Shown here: piece by piece, positions 9,994 to 19,977 of the stretch
Numbering within the stretch: position 1 is the stretch's first letter
Layout of the letters: the number at the start of each line of letters is the position of its first letter
Assembly (NCBI GenBank): GCA_036939975.1
Contig: JALLPB010000181.1
Span: 1 to 21,071, forward strand
From: Cyclostephanos tholiformis
Taxonomy: Eukaryota > Bacillariophyta > Thalassiosirophyceae > Thalassiosirales > Thalassiosiraceae
Direction: 5' to 3'
DNA length: 21,071 nt
The notes under the pieces: model-generated
Databases searched by the model: none
What the model saw: the letters and a program-made list of their open reading frames with translations, nothing else
Told to the model about the DNA's origin: nothing
Program-made: the position numbers and the translations under genes

Positions 9994-11316
9994 TTAAGCA
10001 GCGGCCTTCCTTTTTCTATCCCCGTCGGTATCGCCAGATGTCTCCGGACTCATCCTCGGCGAGCCGCACATTTCGCACGCGAGAAATTCGAACTTGGCGG
10101 GACCGCGATGGAGGTATGTACATTCCGAACAGGCCCACGTTGTTGTCACCCTGTCCATCTCGGTCTCCTCGGACGAGGCATCCTTCGATGACGTACATCG
10201 AACATCGCGGGGGGGGGGGTATTTCGATGTCGATCCCATCGATTCACCCGACGATAGTAACGAGTTTCCGCCCACGGGCGTCGCATCGCGGGTTTGGGAG
10301 CCGCCACCTCCTCCCCCTCCCCCCCCGTCGTCGGTCGTATCGACTTTCCTCCTTTTCATCGTCCCATCGCGAATAAAGAAAGATTCGATGCCGCCAACGG
10401 GAGGGGTAGAATCCTCCGTCTTCACCTCCACGGTGCAATCATCCCCCTGATATGCCAAACGATTCATCCTTTCCGTCACGGGATAGACCGAGAGTTCGCC
10501 TTCCCATAATACGGATCGTCGTCCCCCTCCCTCGGTTGTCGTGCCACTGATCGGCACCGAACGTATCCTGTCCACGATCGACCGATTCGGCCTCATCAAC
10601 CATTCCAACGCTATGGAGGTATCCCACAGCATGACCGGTTGACGCGGATGCAGCCACGCGTAATCGGGATGGGCGTCCGTTGTTAATACCGTGAAAGTCG
10701 TCATCGTGCCCCCCCCCGTGGACCGGCCGGTCCTCACGCACGACCACAATCCGGCCAGTAGGAGCGGCCTCCTCCCATCCTCGTAGCGTACGAAATGCGG
10801 CCGCTTCCCCGTCCTCGTCCCCTCCCGAGATCGTCGCGTCGGCGTCGTCCACTCGTAGTACCCATCCACCGCGAAGACGCACGTCTGTCCGCGACGGACG
10901 AGTCCGCCGAACGACCGCTTGTCGTACACCGTCTCGGATCGGGCGTTGAACATTACGTAGTGGGACGATACGGAAAATTCGGGATCCGATGGCAGGCGAT
11001 GGGGGGAATCGACCGTGCCATCGTTCGGAATTAGGCCCCATATCGCACCGAACAATTCCAGACGATTGTCGTCGCCCGCCGGGTATTCTTTCCCCCCCCC
11101 CGATATGCCGCGTATGATCAGATATTCGCTACCGGGACCGGTGTTCGGTCGGTCGGTCGCATCGTCGCTTGCGACGTCACGTCGTCGTCGCGGCGCGAGT
11201 CGAGGGGATGATTTTCGACCGTCCACGAGGACGACTTCGTCGACGCCATCCATGATCTCGAATGCCGCCGCCGCGGCATGTACGGCATTCGCCGAATAGG
11301 CGATCCTCCCGCACAT
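9994..11316 (-). CDS. SRAP-domain (HMCES/YedK-like) protein with C-terminal RanBP2-type zinc finger
   Basis: SRAP proteins form a covalent thiazolidine crosslink through Cys2 to abasic sites in single-stranded DNA, shielding them during replication. The single-exon product of 440 aa begins MCGRIAY, so this ATG is fixed by the need for Cys2 after Met removal. Other active-site residues are present: N124 and R126 in FNARSET, E155 in DGYYEW, and H223 in WLHPRQPVML (most relatives have R-M-P where this has R-Q-P). A basic MKRRKV (320-325) could be a nuclear signal. A Gly run (331-339) and a Ser-rich linker lead to W394-x-C396-x2-C399 and C414-x2-C417, a RanBP2-type finger that may bind RNA or ubiquitin. 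The Asn usual in RNA-binding RanBP2 fingers is not at the expected place. Coding homopolymers (ten G at about 10209-10218 on the plus strand) make indel errors possible, but the frame is intact. High GC and CpG content. Confidence 0.93.
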   Translation of the reverse strand: MCGRIAYSANAVHAAAAAFEIMDGVDEVVLVDGRKSSPRLAPRRRRDVASDDATDRPNTGPGSEYLIIRGISGGGKEYPAGDDNRLELFGAIWGLIPNDGTVDSPHRLPSDPEFSVSSHYVMFNARSETVYDKRSFGGLVRRGQTCVFAVDGYYEWTTPTRRSREGTRTGKRPHFVRYEDGRRPLLLAGLWSCVRTGRSTGGGTMTTFTVLTTDAHPDYAWLHPRQPVMLWDTSIALEWLMRPNRSIVDRIRSVPISGTTTEGGGRRSVLWEGELSVYPVTERMNRLAYQGDDCTVEVKTEDSTPPVGGIESFFIRDGTMKRRKVDTTDDGGGGGGGGGSQTRDATPVGGNSLLSSGESMGSTSKYPPPRDVRCTSSKDASSEETEMDRVTTTWACSECTYLHRGPAKFEFLACEMCGSPRMSPETSGDTDGDRKRKAAA

Positions 11317-11868
11317 GATGGTCGCATCAATTCGGATCCTTTTTGTGCTCTCCCCCGCTGCTCCATCGCCTACCTAGGTAGTTGTTTCCAAGGCTGCGTA
11401 TCATTAGCCAAGGTACGATACAATACGTATGGTACGACCTTTTTGGCGCGGGCCACCCACGACTTGAGATTTGAGCCGCCCTACCCTGCATACTTGCGGT
11501 GCTTGTGTGTGGTATTTATTTTAAAAGTAGACGAAAATACTCTCTAATTATCAGGCCACACCACCCCGCCCCCCCCCCCGCCGCCGCCGCCATCAACAGG
11601 ATTAATCGTCGTGGCACCATATATTATTAGGTCGAAACGAATCCCCACGACGTCCGCGGGAGTTTATGGATCTGGATGAACGCCAAGATCCCCGCCTTTG
11701 GCCGATCGGGGTTTATCAGCATGGTAAGAGGAAATCCAAGTCGCATCGTCCGACTGTGCCAAAACGCCAGGTTGCCTCCACTACCTCGTCATTGGGAAAC
11801 GACGCGTCGTCATCACTGATAGTATACATCGCAACACGCCCGAGAGCGTCGAGCCGATTATTATTATA
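11317..11868. promoter_or_regulatory. Divergent upstream region of SRAP and membralin genes
   Basis: A 552-bp gap between two divergent start codons, so probably both promoters. A C-rich tract followed by GCC triplets occupies about 11562-11592. Short direct repeats GGTACGA lie near 11412 and 11430. An AT run (TTATTATTATA) sits immediately before the membralin ATG. No clear TATA box or gene is visible. Confidence 0.4.
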
Positions 11869-14295
11869 ATGCCATCGTTGCGAATGGAACAGGTTTTCTA
11901 CAACACCCACTCGAAGGTGTCGCACTACGTGCTGCGACACACCTCCCACCGGCTGCGCAGCGCCGTCGAGCACATGGCGTTGGGTTTGGCGGTCTGCGGC
12001 TTCTGCCTCGTGATATTGAGCCATCGCACCTTCGTTCATAGGGAGGACATCGCGTCGATTGCTCGAAATGAGGACGGGATGATGGCCGACACTTCGTCGT
12101 CGTCGTCGTCGTGCGGTGCCGCGAGTCGCAATTTTGAGTACATGGGTCTCATCGGGGAAGGGCGCGGCGTGAGCGTGTTTTCTATTTTGGTCCAATTGAT
12201 ACGAGGTATCCTGATGCGGTATCATAATTTGTCGAACGGTAACGATATGAACCTAACGTCGCATTCGTCTTGGTCGATGCCGGGGAAGAAAATCCCGGGT
12301 ACTTGTTTGAAGAAAATAACCGGCTTTCGAGAGGATGCGGATGTCAATCATATTCTACTGCGGTACGAAGATATCAATGATGACGGGGGGGGAGTAGGAC
12401 ACAGTCGAGCATTTACAATATATCGGGGCCATAATTTGGAGGAACAGATTGTTTCTGGTGTGCCAACCGATGATTCCGCCGATGGACCGTTCCATTCCTG
12501 CGCCATTATCGTCCATCCTCTCGAACAATCGAGTCAAAGGCCCGTACGATTTGGATTTGCCGCCAGAGAGGTAATGAAGCGAGAATGCTCGCACGATTTG
12601 ACGTCTTTCCTAAGTCAACTCGGTTATCTTACAGTCCAATCCAACGTCGGCCCACCATCGTCGAAGCAGCAGATTCATGGCCACGCGAACAACATGCGTC
12701 ACCGACAATATTCGCCGATCGTATATTCCTATTCCCATACGCAGGGTCTACTGCGTCTCCAACCCCATCTGAAACACGCACACAACATATCTACGCAGTT
12801 CATAATCGCATCATCGTCTGATCCCAATTGCTTCGGTGAACCGTTCGCCCAAACCATCGTATTTCGTTTGGTCGGTCCCGATACCGTCATATTGAACTGG
12901 ATATTGGGACTGCAGCATTCCATATCTCGGCCGAGGTTCTTATATCATTGGAAGACTAGGAAGGAGTTGGATTTGGACGTATACGATATGGATCATTATG
13001 CCTTTTCTAGCAAGGCGGGCGGGGGTGATAAATTTGGTGGCATTTCCTGCGATTCGACACAATACGAATCTACAACATCATCATGGCCATTCACATCAAT
13101 CTACCGCATTCTCCTGAGAATACAACGGTATCCGCTGTATCGTTTGCTGCGTTTCCTTACGTTCAAACTCCTGGTGTTGCTCTCCACCCTCCTCATCTTC
13201 TTCCTCACGACGTCCTTGGTGTCATTTACATTCCAAGAGACGCAAGATCGCATGTTGGAATTCACGTTGCACCTACAAACTAGGGTTAGGTCAGGCATGC
13301 CGCTGGGTGGGCTGATTCTCGACCACGTTCTCGAGAATTTAGTCTTCGTCCCGATAATGGTCGGTATGATCTTCTTCCTGATTGAATTCTACGGAGGTGA
13401 CAAGTTCTTGGCATTTATGGTGCTGAGCATGGTGTGGATTTGTGAGGTTTTCTCGGCCGTCAGGTAAGCGCTTATGGCATATCCGTTCGAAAACCAAATC
13501 GGCATTCGATCCATACGTAGTGCTTACCATCACACCTTTCCTTTGAAATGTGCCCTCGAAGTATTCGATCAGCGCAAGGAATGCATTTCTTCCCAAGAGT
13601 CTTCTTCCTCTACTTCACTCTGTTCCATGTCTATTTCTTTTCATGCCCGATTGGCGTGAGTTCCACACGAAGTGTTTTGTTTTAGTCCTGATGAAAAAGT
13701 CATTTGATCCCCACCTTCATTTGTTTACATGATTTCAACAAACATTTTGCAGTTCACATATGCATCACTTGTTTCGACCATTTTGTTCTTGTTTCATACC
13801 ATGCTCTTCTTTTGGAACCGATACGAGCTACCTGCGTTGCATGCGGGATTGATCACACCGCAAAGTCCCCGCATGGCAAGATTAGGAATGGATAGAGGAA
13901 GAGTCGAAGGCGAGGAGAATGGTGTGGTTGTATCGCCGCCAAGGATACGGCCATTGTCACTCCAATTTCCCAATTTAGATGACGACCGAAGCTCTATCAC
14001 CGCGCCCACAGCGCCTCTGTCTGATCTTGTCGAATTTACTCCTCGCTCAGATACTCAGTCTCTGCTGCTACATTCCTACCCAGGCCCCATGAGATCATAC
14101 GTTGCGGCGGCATCCACCTCGCTCCAGTCGATTCGATCAATGGCATCCTTTCAGTCCCTGACATCGCTTGCTGGCGGACGAACGTCACCAAATTTCATCT
14201 TCGAAGGAGGCTACAACTTCACCGATCATTCAGGGGGAGTAGGAGACGACAGCGAGGAAGACTCATACACGCAACGCATCATGTCATCCCAGTAG
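11869..14295 (+). CDS. Membralin (TMEM259) family protein (three exons)
   Basis: Membralin is a multi-pass ER membrane protein; animal members act in ER-associated degradation and regulate gamma-secretase. Exons are 11869-13463, 13562-13655 and 13753-14295, introns 98 and 97 bp, GT-AG, phases 2 and 0, giving 743 aa. A first membrane segment lies at about 35-52, followed by a long lumenal region with a Ser run (76-81). Family motifs include YSYSHTQGLLRL (286-297) with DPNCFG (318-323), the first aligning with the YSLEYGFLRL region of animal membralin. Membrane segments follow at about 430-454, 489-507 and 511-530. The 94-bp second exon encodes IRSAQGMHFFPRVFFLYF, the strongest signature, and the third starts FTYASL and continues to FFWNRYELPAL. 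The last 150 residues are a Ser/Thr-rich, probably disordered cytosolic tail. The second-exon acceptor (CTCGAAG at about 13555-13561) has a weak pyrimidine tract but gives the only frame that fits the family. Confidence 0.87.
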
Positions 14296-15190
14296 AAAGA
14301 TCGTCAGGATAGCTAAATTAAAGCAACTCGAATGGCAGTATACATGACATGCCATGTTGGTTGGTAGGGCACACAGGAAATTGCCTGTAATGCCATTAAA
14401 ATTAACTAGTCAATAACATTGGAAGCATTTGCGGCGAGCTCCTCGGCAACATATATGTCTTGACGCAAAACAGATTCACTCGGCGCAGTTCCTGGATTTT
14501 TTGGCATGGGTCTTCAGATAAATAGAAAGATTTTAAGTGTTTTGTCGTTGGTGTTGTCATCTTCGTCATTGTTGTTGGTGTTGGTGTTGTCCATCGTCCC
14601 AATGGAGCTCCTGCGTGTGGTTTTCAAGTAGAGTTCAAAGTAGGTCTAGATAGATCAGGTATGTACATCCGACAACATAGCAGCATCACAACATATCAGC
14701 ATCATGACAATGCAACAAAACAACAACATGACAATGATATGACAACATGTCAGGGGTTAAGAGAAAATGTAGGACTTCCTACAGTAGTTTAGTCAAGATT
14801 TTTTGTCTACTCCCAAACTAGGTATTAACTTTCCTTATGAATTTTTAAGCTAACTAGCATCATGTTGAATTTTCCTCCTGAATGATATTTTGGGTTTGAA
14901 TAATTTTCTTTGGCCAACTGTTAATTACAAATTTCTAGCTAAGTGTACTTTTTTCTTGGGATAGAAAGAATTCCTGTCATGCCTAATTCTCTTGTGCCTC
15001 ACCAAATTCAGTTTCCACAAAAAGAAAAAATAGGAGACTGCTCCTCCCCACCGCTGCCGGCTTTGATGCTCTCCCCCACCACCGTCAGTCATTCATCATA
15101 TAGTATCTAACATAATGATGCGGCAGTAATGAAGTGCTCATGGTGTGGGCCACGGCATTTGGGGGGATGTGGCGGTGCTATGGGTGGTGT
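14296..15190. other. AT-rich repeat region left of the Copia element
   Basis: No gene is recognised. From about 14535 to 14595 the plus strand is rich in GTT/GGT triplets. Bases 14639-14748 form an AC-rich repeat whose partner is at 19978-20081. A G-rich fragment at about 15137-15205 resembles the 71-bp repeat units at 19017-19171. A short open frame on the minus strand (14602-14402) is low-complexity Thr/Pro at its start and is not supported as a gene. Confidence 0.5.
14639..14748 (+). repeat. AC-rich dispersed repeat, left copy
   Basis: It starts AGTAGGT, continues with GGTATGTACAT and GACAACATAGCA, then CA-rich sequence, and ends ATGACAATGATATGACAACA. The copy at 19978-20081 matches in the same order and orientation with small indels; the last 21 bases differ at one position. 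The CA-rich character followed by ATG recalls the untranslated leader and gag start of algal Copia elements, which is inference only. Confidence 0.7.
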
Positions 15191-15212
15191 TGTCAGAGGG
15201 GGAGAGTTTCTA

Positions 15213-15295
15213 GGTTTTCTAGTTTAGAGCTTAGCTAATAATCTTTAGGATCAATTACATCTAATCAATTAACAATCCCTAGCTCAGAGCATTGA
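15213..15295 (+). repeat. 5' LTR remnant of the Copia element
   Basis: Begins GGTTTTCTAGTTTAGAGC and ends CTCAGAGCATTGA. It matches 18909-18990 in direct orientation with scattered substitutions and single-base indels. The divergence between the two copies indicates an old insertion. Confidence 0.75.
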
Positions 15296-15452
15296 AGGCT
15301 CTCAACATACTTTATAGTACAAGGGTTGACCAGCTACTTTAGAGGGCTTGTTTCAGTGAAATAGGAGCTAGACAGCAACAAAAATTTTGAAAAATGGCAA
15401 ACTCCGCTGACCTTGCAGTTACCGAAAAATCAAGGTCTTGATTTAGAATAAT

Positions 15453-16262
15453 TTGAAACCACCCCAGTTCAATGGAAAGAAAGGGGACAGCTATCTCATG
15501 TGGAAAATTAAGTTTGGGGCTTACATGGTAATGAAAGGATTGTGCGATTTCTTTCAGCCAGATTTTGTGACTCAGCTTCCCACAAATGAAAAAATGGTGC
15601 TCGATCTGATGAATGAGACAGGAAAGAAACAGCATGACGCTGTTATAATGAATCAAAAGGCTATTATGCAATTAGTATAATTGTTCAGCACAGTTCCACT
15701 TTTGAACAAGCTGAACTGTGAGAAATGAAACAACAAGATGAATTGGCCAAGCGGAATGGCGCATCAAGTCATGTAGTCATTGTGAAGGAATTTGAACCGG
15801 AGGACACCATGGCCAAGATGAAAATGGAGCATGCTCTGGCAAAACTAACATTGGGACCCAAGAATGGCCCAAACAAACTCTTGAATGAATTTGACTCAAT
15901 TGAATGCCGTTACTTGTTGGAGCTGAGTGAATTGCAGGAAAAAGCTCACATTCTAAAATTGGGTGGGGCTCAGTACATGAGCATTATTGAAATCATGATA
16001 CATTGCAAGAAAAATGCAAGGCTTCCATTGGAAAGACTTCTCAAGGTAATGCGCATTCAGTGGCATCTCACAGGAAGAAAATCAAAAGATGACAAAGATT
16101 CCAACAACAAGGATGAAATTGCATTAGCAGCAATGAATGGAAAGTAAGGGGGGAAGAAGTCCAAAGGTCGAGAGAAAAAGGAGAACCTGAATATAGACAA
16201 GCTTTGCAACCATTGCAAGAAGAAGGTCACATTGAAAACATGTGCTGCAAGAAATTCCCTGA
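15453..16262 (+). pseudogene. Copia gag fragment with zinc-knuckle remnant
   Basis: The nucleocapsid-like Gag of a Copia element. The first open piece (15453-15680) reads MKPPQFNGKKGDSYLMWKIK, the typical start of algal Copia Gag, and includes QHDAVIMNQKAIMQL. A stop interrupts it; a second open piece (15725-16147) contains the leucine-rich ALAKLTLGPKN region and a Lys-rich end. Beyond a further stop, LCNHCKKK (from about 16201) is the first half of a CCHC zinc knuckle, whose second half (CCKKFPEKK) is displaced by a frameshift. Not functional as a whole. Confidence 0.8.
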
Positions 16263-16563
16263 GAAGAAACCAAAATCAATGATGAGCAAAGGGTAAAGCA
16301 GAAAAGCAAGACCACCATTGCAACAGCAGCAGTTAACGAGGACGAGGGAAAAATCATCCTAGTCTTGACTACTGAAAGAGAAAACTATGTGTATCTTAAT
16401 GACGTCAAAATCAGTGATGACAAAGAATCTATTCTTAAAGTCTATACAGTAAAATGAAATGAAGTTGATGATGAATTTCAGGGGAGAGGTAGTTTGGTGG
16501 TCATAAATAAAATCAATATTACAATCAACCATGGAGGCTCTCATAGACAAAGATATGTAGATC

Positions 16564-17103
16564 ATGGACACAGGAGCAACAAGTCATGATACCAACAGCA
16601 TAGTTGGTGGCAAGTATTGCAAGACAACAGTAAAAATGAGGGAATTTGTGAGAGAATCAATCAATCCTGATCTAGAGATGGATATCCCAGTCAAATACAC
16701 ATGCAATGATGGCAATGAAATTGAGGCTGAGCTATAGGATGTCCATGATGCAAAATCAATCATGCTTGAAAAAGGCAACCATACATTCATGTTTGATAAT
16801 CCTCAGAACAAGAGGGGGGGCATACTGTGCAAGATTCTGCAAAAACAAAAATTCTCTTCCACAAGATTGCAACAGTACAACAATTATCACAGTAGGAATT
16901 GTTACCGCATGTATAATCCAGTCGACATGATCTGGTTAGGGAAAATGTACTATTCCAGACAACTCACTCACAATTTGGACAAAAGAATGCCAATTGTTTC
17001 AGTTCCAATCATGGTTGAGATAGCTGCATGTAACAATGCACCGGTCTCCAAAGAAAAGGATGGTATTAAAAACAGACTTGATTTGGTTGTGAAGTTGGGA
17101 TGA
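16564..17103 (+). pseudogene. Copia protease fragment and adjoining remnant
   Basis: MDTGATSH at 16564 is the aspartic protease active site (D-T/S-G) in its usual Copia setting. The frame runs to a stop at 16735. A second open frame (16762-17103) follows; its first part (LEKGNHTFMFDN) resembles the segment just after the protease in related elements. The rest shows no recognisable integrase HHCC or DDE motif. Confidence 0.65.
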
Positions 17104-17111
17104 AGTCAGGA

Positions 17112-18059
17112 GTCTTAGATCCTGCAACTGGCAACACATTCAAGTGGGCCAATAGCATTGCATTGGCAAGTGTAAAAGTCCCAAATGATAACTATTACAG
17201 TGTTTTGGGAGTCAATGAGGATGAGGAAAAGGTCTTTCAAGAAATTTGTGATGAGATGACCAAGCACATTAATGTTGGAGCAGGTGTTGGGGGAAGATCT
17301 CCAATACTCAAGAACTTCCAGTAACAAAATACCACATGGCCATCAATGGGCCCGATGGTGAATTGGGGAAGGAAGAAGTTGCCAAAGAACACAGGAGAAT
17401 GATCAACAGTGGAGTCTTTGAGCCTGTGAAGACAAGTGAAGTGTGAAAAATAAAATCAGTGGGACTCTTTGTTGGAGAGTTAAAGTCAGGGGTTTCAAAC
17501 AAATTGATGGGCAGCACTACCATGTTACTCAAGCATTAGAGCGCCAGTCAGAAATGCCATGAGCATTCGGATTACCCTGACAATCATGCTCATGCAAGGT
17601 GGAATAGCACATATCGTGGATGTAAAAGGAGCATTCTTGCATGGTGAATTTGAGGATGGGGAGAAAATCTACATCAAGATTCCATTGAGGGTTGAATGAT
17701 TCTATCCAAATGATATCAAACTGCTGTTGAAGAAAATGCTTTATGGACTCAAGCAAGCAGCAACGACATTTTTTAAAAAGCTTCTTGTTGCAACAAGAAA
17801 TATTGGACTAAAGAGGAGCACAGCCAATCCATGCATTAATTACAAGTGGGAAAAGGGAAGTCTACTGATCGTGACCTCATGGATTGACAATAATATGATA
17901 CTTGGCCCAGAGAATTCGGTGATGCAAGTGAAGGCTGATCTTATGAAAAAATCAAATGCAATGATTGTGTACATCATTCGACATGAAGAGTATGCTGGGA
18001 ACAAGATTGAATACATTAGGAGTAATTCAATTGCTTTGTTCAGACAGTGCTACTACTAA
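17112..18059 (+). pseudogene. Copia reverse transcriptase fragment, catalytic site damaged
   Basis: The start of the RT region (FKWANSIALASV, then HINVGAGVGG and KYHMAINGPDGELGKEEV) and the core VDVKGAFLHGEFEDGE followed by LYGLKQAA are clear. Several stops and at least two frameshifts separate them, for example a stop at 17697-17699. The first catalytic Asp (VDVKGAF, codon 17619-17621) is kept. The second catalytic motif, usually WIDD or YVDD, reads WIDN, with Asn codon AAT at 17889-17891, so RT would be inactive even without the stops. Confidence 0.82.
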
Positions 18060-18254
18060 GCAATAGTGACAAATTTAACATTGACAAGAAAAGTCACAAC
18101 ACGCCATCTATTCTTGGAACAGTGCTTAAGAGGCTAGCAGATGATACAAAAGTTCTCTTAACAGTGAGGACCAGACAATACTTAGATCTGGAATTGGGAA
18201 ACTCAACATTGCACAGGTGGTGAGTGATCTTGCTAGGCATATGACACGTGATGA

Positions 18255-18835
18255 TGAAACACACATGTAAGTGATGTTAAGATGCATGGTGGAATACCTA
18301 TCTTGCACTAAAGAAGCAGGATTACTACTTCATCCGGCAAGAAAGTGGAATGGAACCAGCAAGTTCCAATTCAGAATCTGAGGCAGGTCACACTTGGACT
18401 ATACAAAATGCACATGGTCAAGGAGGAGCATCTCGGGGTACATGGTCTTTCTTGATGATGCACCAGTCATGCTTCAAATTGCAACTCAGAAGACTGTTGC
18501 ACTGTCTGTTTGTGAAGCAGAGATTATGCAGTCATAAGGTGCATTCAAGATATGATCTATGCAAAAAAATAAATCGAATCAATAGGTCTGTAGGTTGAGC
18601 TCCTGATGGTTTTAGAGATTGACAATAAGGGAGCAGTCAACATCATTAACAGTTTTAGTTTTGGGGGGCACACATGTCACTGCAATGTTAGGCAGTGCTT
18701 CTTCTTACAAGAATTGAACGAGGCAAAGCAGTTAGGAGTCAAATGGATTCTGGGGTCAAATAACAGTGCAGACATGTTCACAAAATCTAGATGGGCCTCT
18801 TTTCAAATGCTATGAAGAGCAGCTTCTTGGGGTAG
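18255..18835 (+). pseudogene. Copia RNase H fragment
   Basis: Pieces in shifting frames read MLRCMVEYLSCTKEAG, then ATQKTVALSVCEAE (RNase H catalytic region), then VLEIDNKGAVNIINSFSFGG and SADMFTK, the C-terminal RNase H signature of Copia Pol. The last open piece ends at 18815, and coding similarity (EEQLLGVGALD, frameshifted) continues to about 18844, just before the purine tract and 3' LTR. Confidence 0.8.
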
Positions 18836-18908
18836 GGGCACTTGATAGGCACTCCAAGTGAGGAGGGTGTCTTCAGTACTTAGAGATTTTAAATTCTTTT
18901 TCAAAGGA

Positions 18909-18990
18909 AGTTTTCTAGTTTCAAGCTAGCTCATAATTTTTAGGATCAATTACATCTAATGAATTTATGATCTCTAGCTCAGAGAATTGA
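18909..18990 (+). repeat. 3' LTR remnant of the Copia element
   Basis: Begins AGTTTTCTAGTTTCAAGC and ends CTCAGAGAATTGA, partner of 15213-15295. It is preceded by TGTCTTCAG at 18868, which follows a purine tract and is the likely LTR start. Confidence 0.75.
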
Positions 18991-19016
18991 GAGGTGGGCA
19001 GCCATGCAACAGTCAA

Positions 19017-19600
19017 TGTGCTCATTGGCTGCTGCATTTGGGGAGAATGCAGCCGTGCAATGGGTGGTGTTGTTGGGGTTAGATTGTAGGGGGAAGTTGG
19101 CAGTGCATTTGGGAAGGTGCGGCCATGCAATGGGAGGTGGTGGAAAGGGGGAGTTGGTGGGTGAAATGGGCATTGTTGTAGAAGGGGAGGCAAGGAAGAG
19201 GGAAGACCTGGGACTATGTGGCAGTGCACCGGATGGCATTGATAGGGGGAGTCAAGTAGTTGCGGATTGTGAGAAGCAACAATTGACAGACTGGTATTGT
19301 TGGGGGAAGTGTGTTGGTGGGAAATAGGCAGCAATGTTGTAGCATTGGGGCATCAGCAGTGGCGTATCAGCGGTTGGCATTGAGATGGGCACATTGATTG
19401 GGGGATGGCATTGGCGCCGGATTGCTAGAGTTGGAGAGGGGGAGTTCTGACAATCAACATAAGATAGATGGGGGGAGGGGAGCACGACAAAGGGGGGAGG
19501 GGGGTTCTGCTCAAGATTGATGCAATTGGCAATGGGTCAATGTGACAGGGTAGATGCAAAGGGATGGGACAATGCAATTTGATGATAGGATTGGAGTGCT
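19017..19600. repeat. G-rich imperfect tandem repeat region (about 71-bp unit)
   Basis: The motif GCATTTGGG followed by GCAATGGG(T/A)GGTG recurs with a 71-bp step (GCATTT at 19034 and 19105). A third related unit lies on the other side of the Copia element (about 15137-15205). Downstream to 19600 the pattern decays into G-runs separated by ATTG/TTGG words (for example GGGGGGAGGGG near 19470). The minus strand shows a long Pro-rich open frame here, which I read as a by-product of base composition. Confidence 0.7.
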
Positions 19601-19977
19601 AGAGGGTGGGGAGTTCTCCCTCCACAGGAAAGATAGAGGGAAAAATAGATCATTAAAGTGTCAATACAATTTCGTACATCATAATAAGTTTTACAATATT
19701 ATATTAATCATTGTGAATCTAAGAATTTATATCATGTTGATTCTGAGCAAACCTGCTCTCCTACAAGTGAATCCAGTGAAGTGCCATGGAGTAAGCCAAT
19801 CACATCCTTCATGCCAAAGTGTTTTTTGGTGAATAGACATGTGATGACCAGTTTATTTTTTAACCTTAATGAGCCCACAATCATTGACCCTAATTTTGAT
19901 TGGCCAATAGATTTTGTCTAAGCCCCATACATAAATAATACAAAACAACACATCAATTCAATCAAGCACTATTACTA
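19601..19977. other. AT-rich region with promoter-like elements
   Basis: No gene is seen. A CCAAT-type palindrome (ATTGGCCAAT) at about 19899-19908 is followed by a TATA-like CATAAATAATAC at about 19930-19941 and then the AC-rich repeat at 19978. The arrangement would suit an LTR promoter followed by a retroelement leader, but no matching second LTR was found in the window. Confidence 0.35.

Larger units (their letters stand above)
15191..18995 (+). mobile_element. Decayed Ty1/Copia LTR retrotransposon
   Basis: Fragments of gag, protease, reverse transcriptase and RNase H lie in Copia order on the plus strand, broken by many stops and frameshifts. Direct repeats at 15213-15295 and 18909-18990 (roughly 85% identical by eye, sharing TTTAGGATCAATTACATCTA) are the recognisable parts of the LTRs. 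The 3' LTR probably starts TGTC at 18868, just after the purine tract AGTGAGGAGGG (18857-18867). The 5' LTR may start TGTC at 15191 and end near 15307. TAGTACAAGGGT (15315-15326) could be a degraded primer-binding site. Outer boundaries are approximate. Protease and RT are only about 1 kb apart and no integrase core is recognised, so that domain appears deleted. It is incapable of autonomous movement. Confidence 0.85.

Noticed and set aside
10439..11041. 200-residue open frame inside the SRAP gene on the same strand
   Set aside because: It overlaps the SRAP frame, which has all catalytic residues; Arg/Gly-rich composition is typical of an out-of-frame GC-rich read.
11716..12225. Long minus-strand open frame over the start of the membralin gene
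   Set aside because: Antisense shadow of a GC-rich coding exon; its product has no recognisable motif and is rich in Arg/His.
18921..19334. Minus-strand 137-residue Pro/His/Ser-rich open frame
   Set aside because: Complement of the G-rich tandem repeat; low complexity, and it also crosses the Copia LTR.
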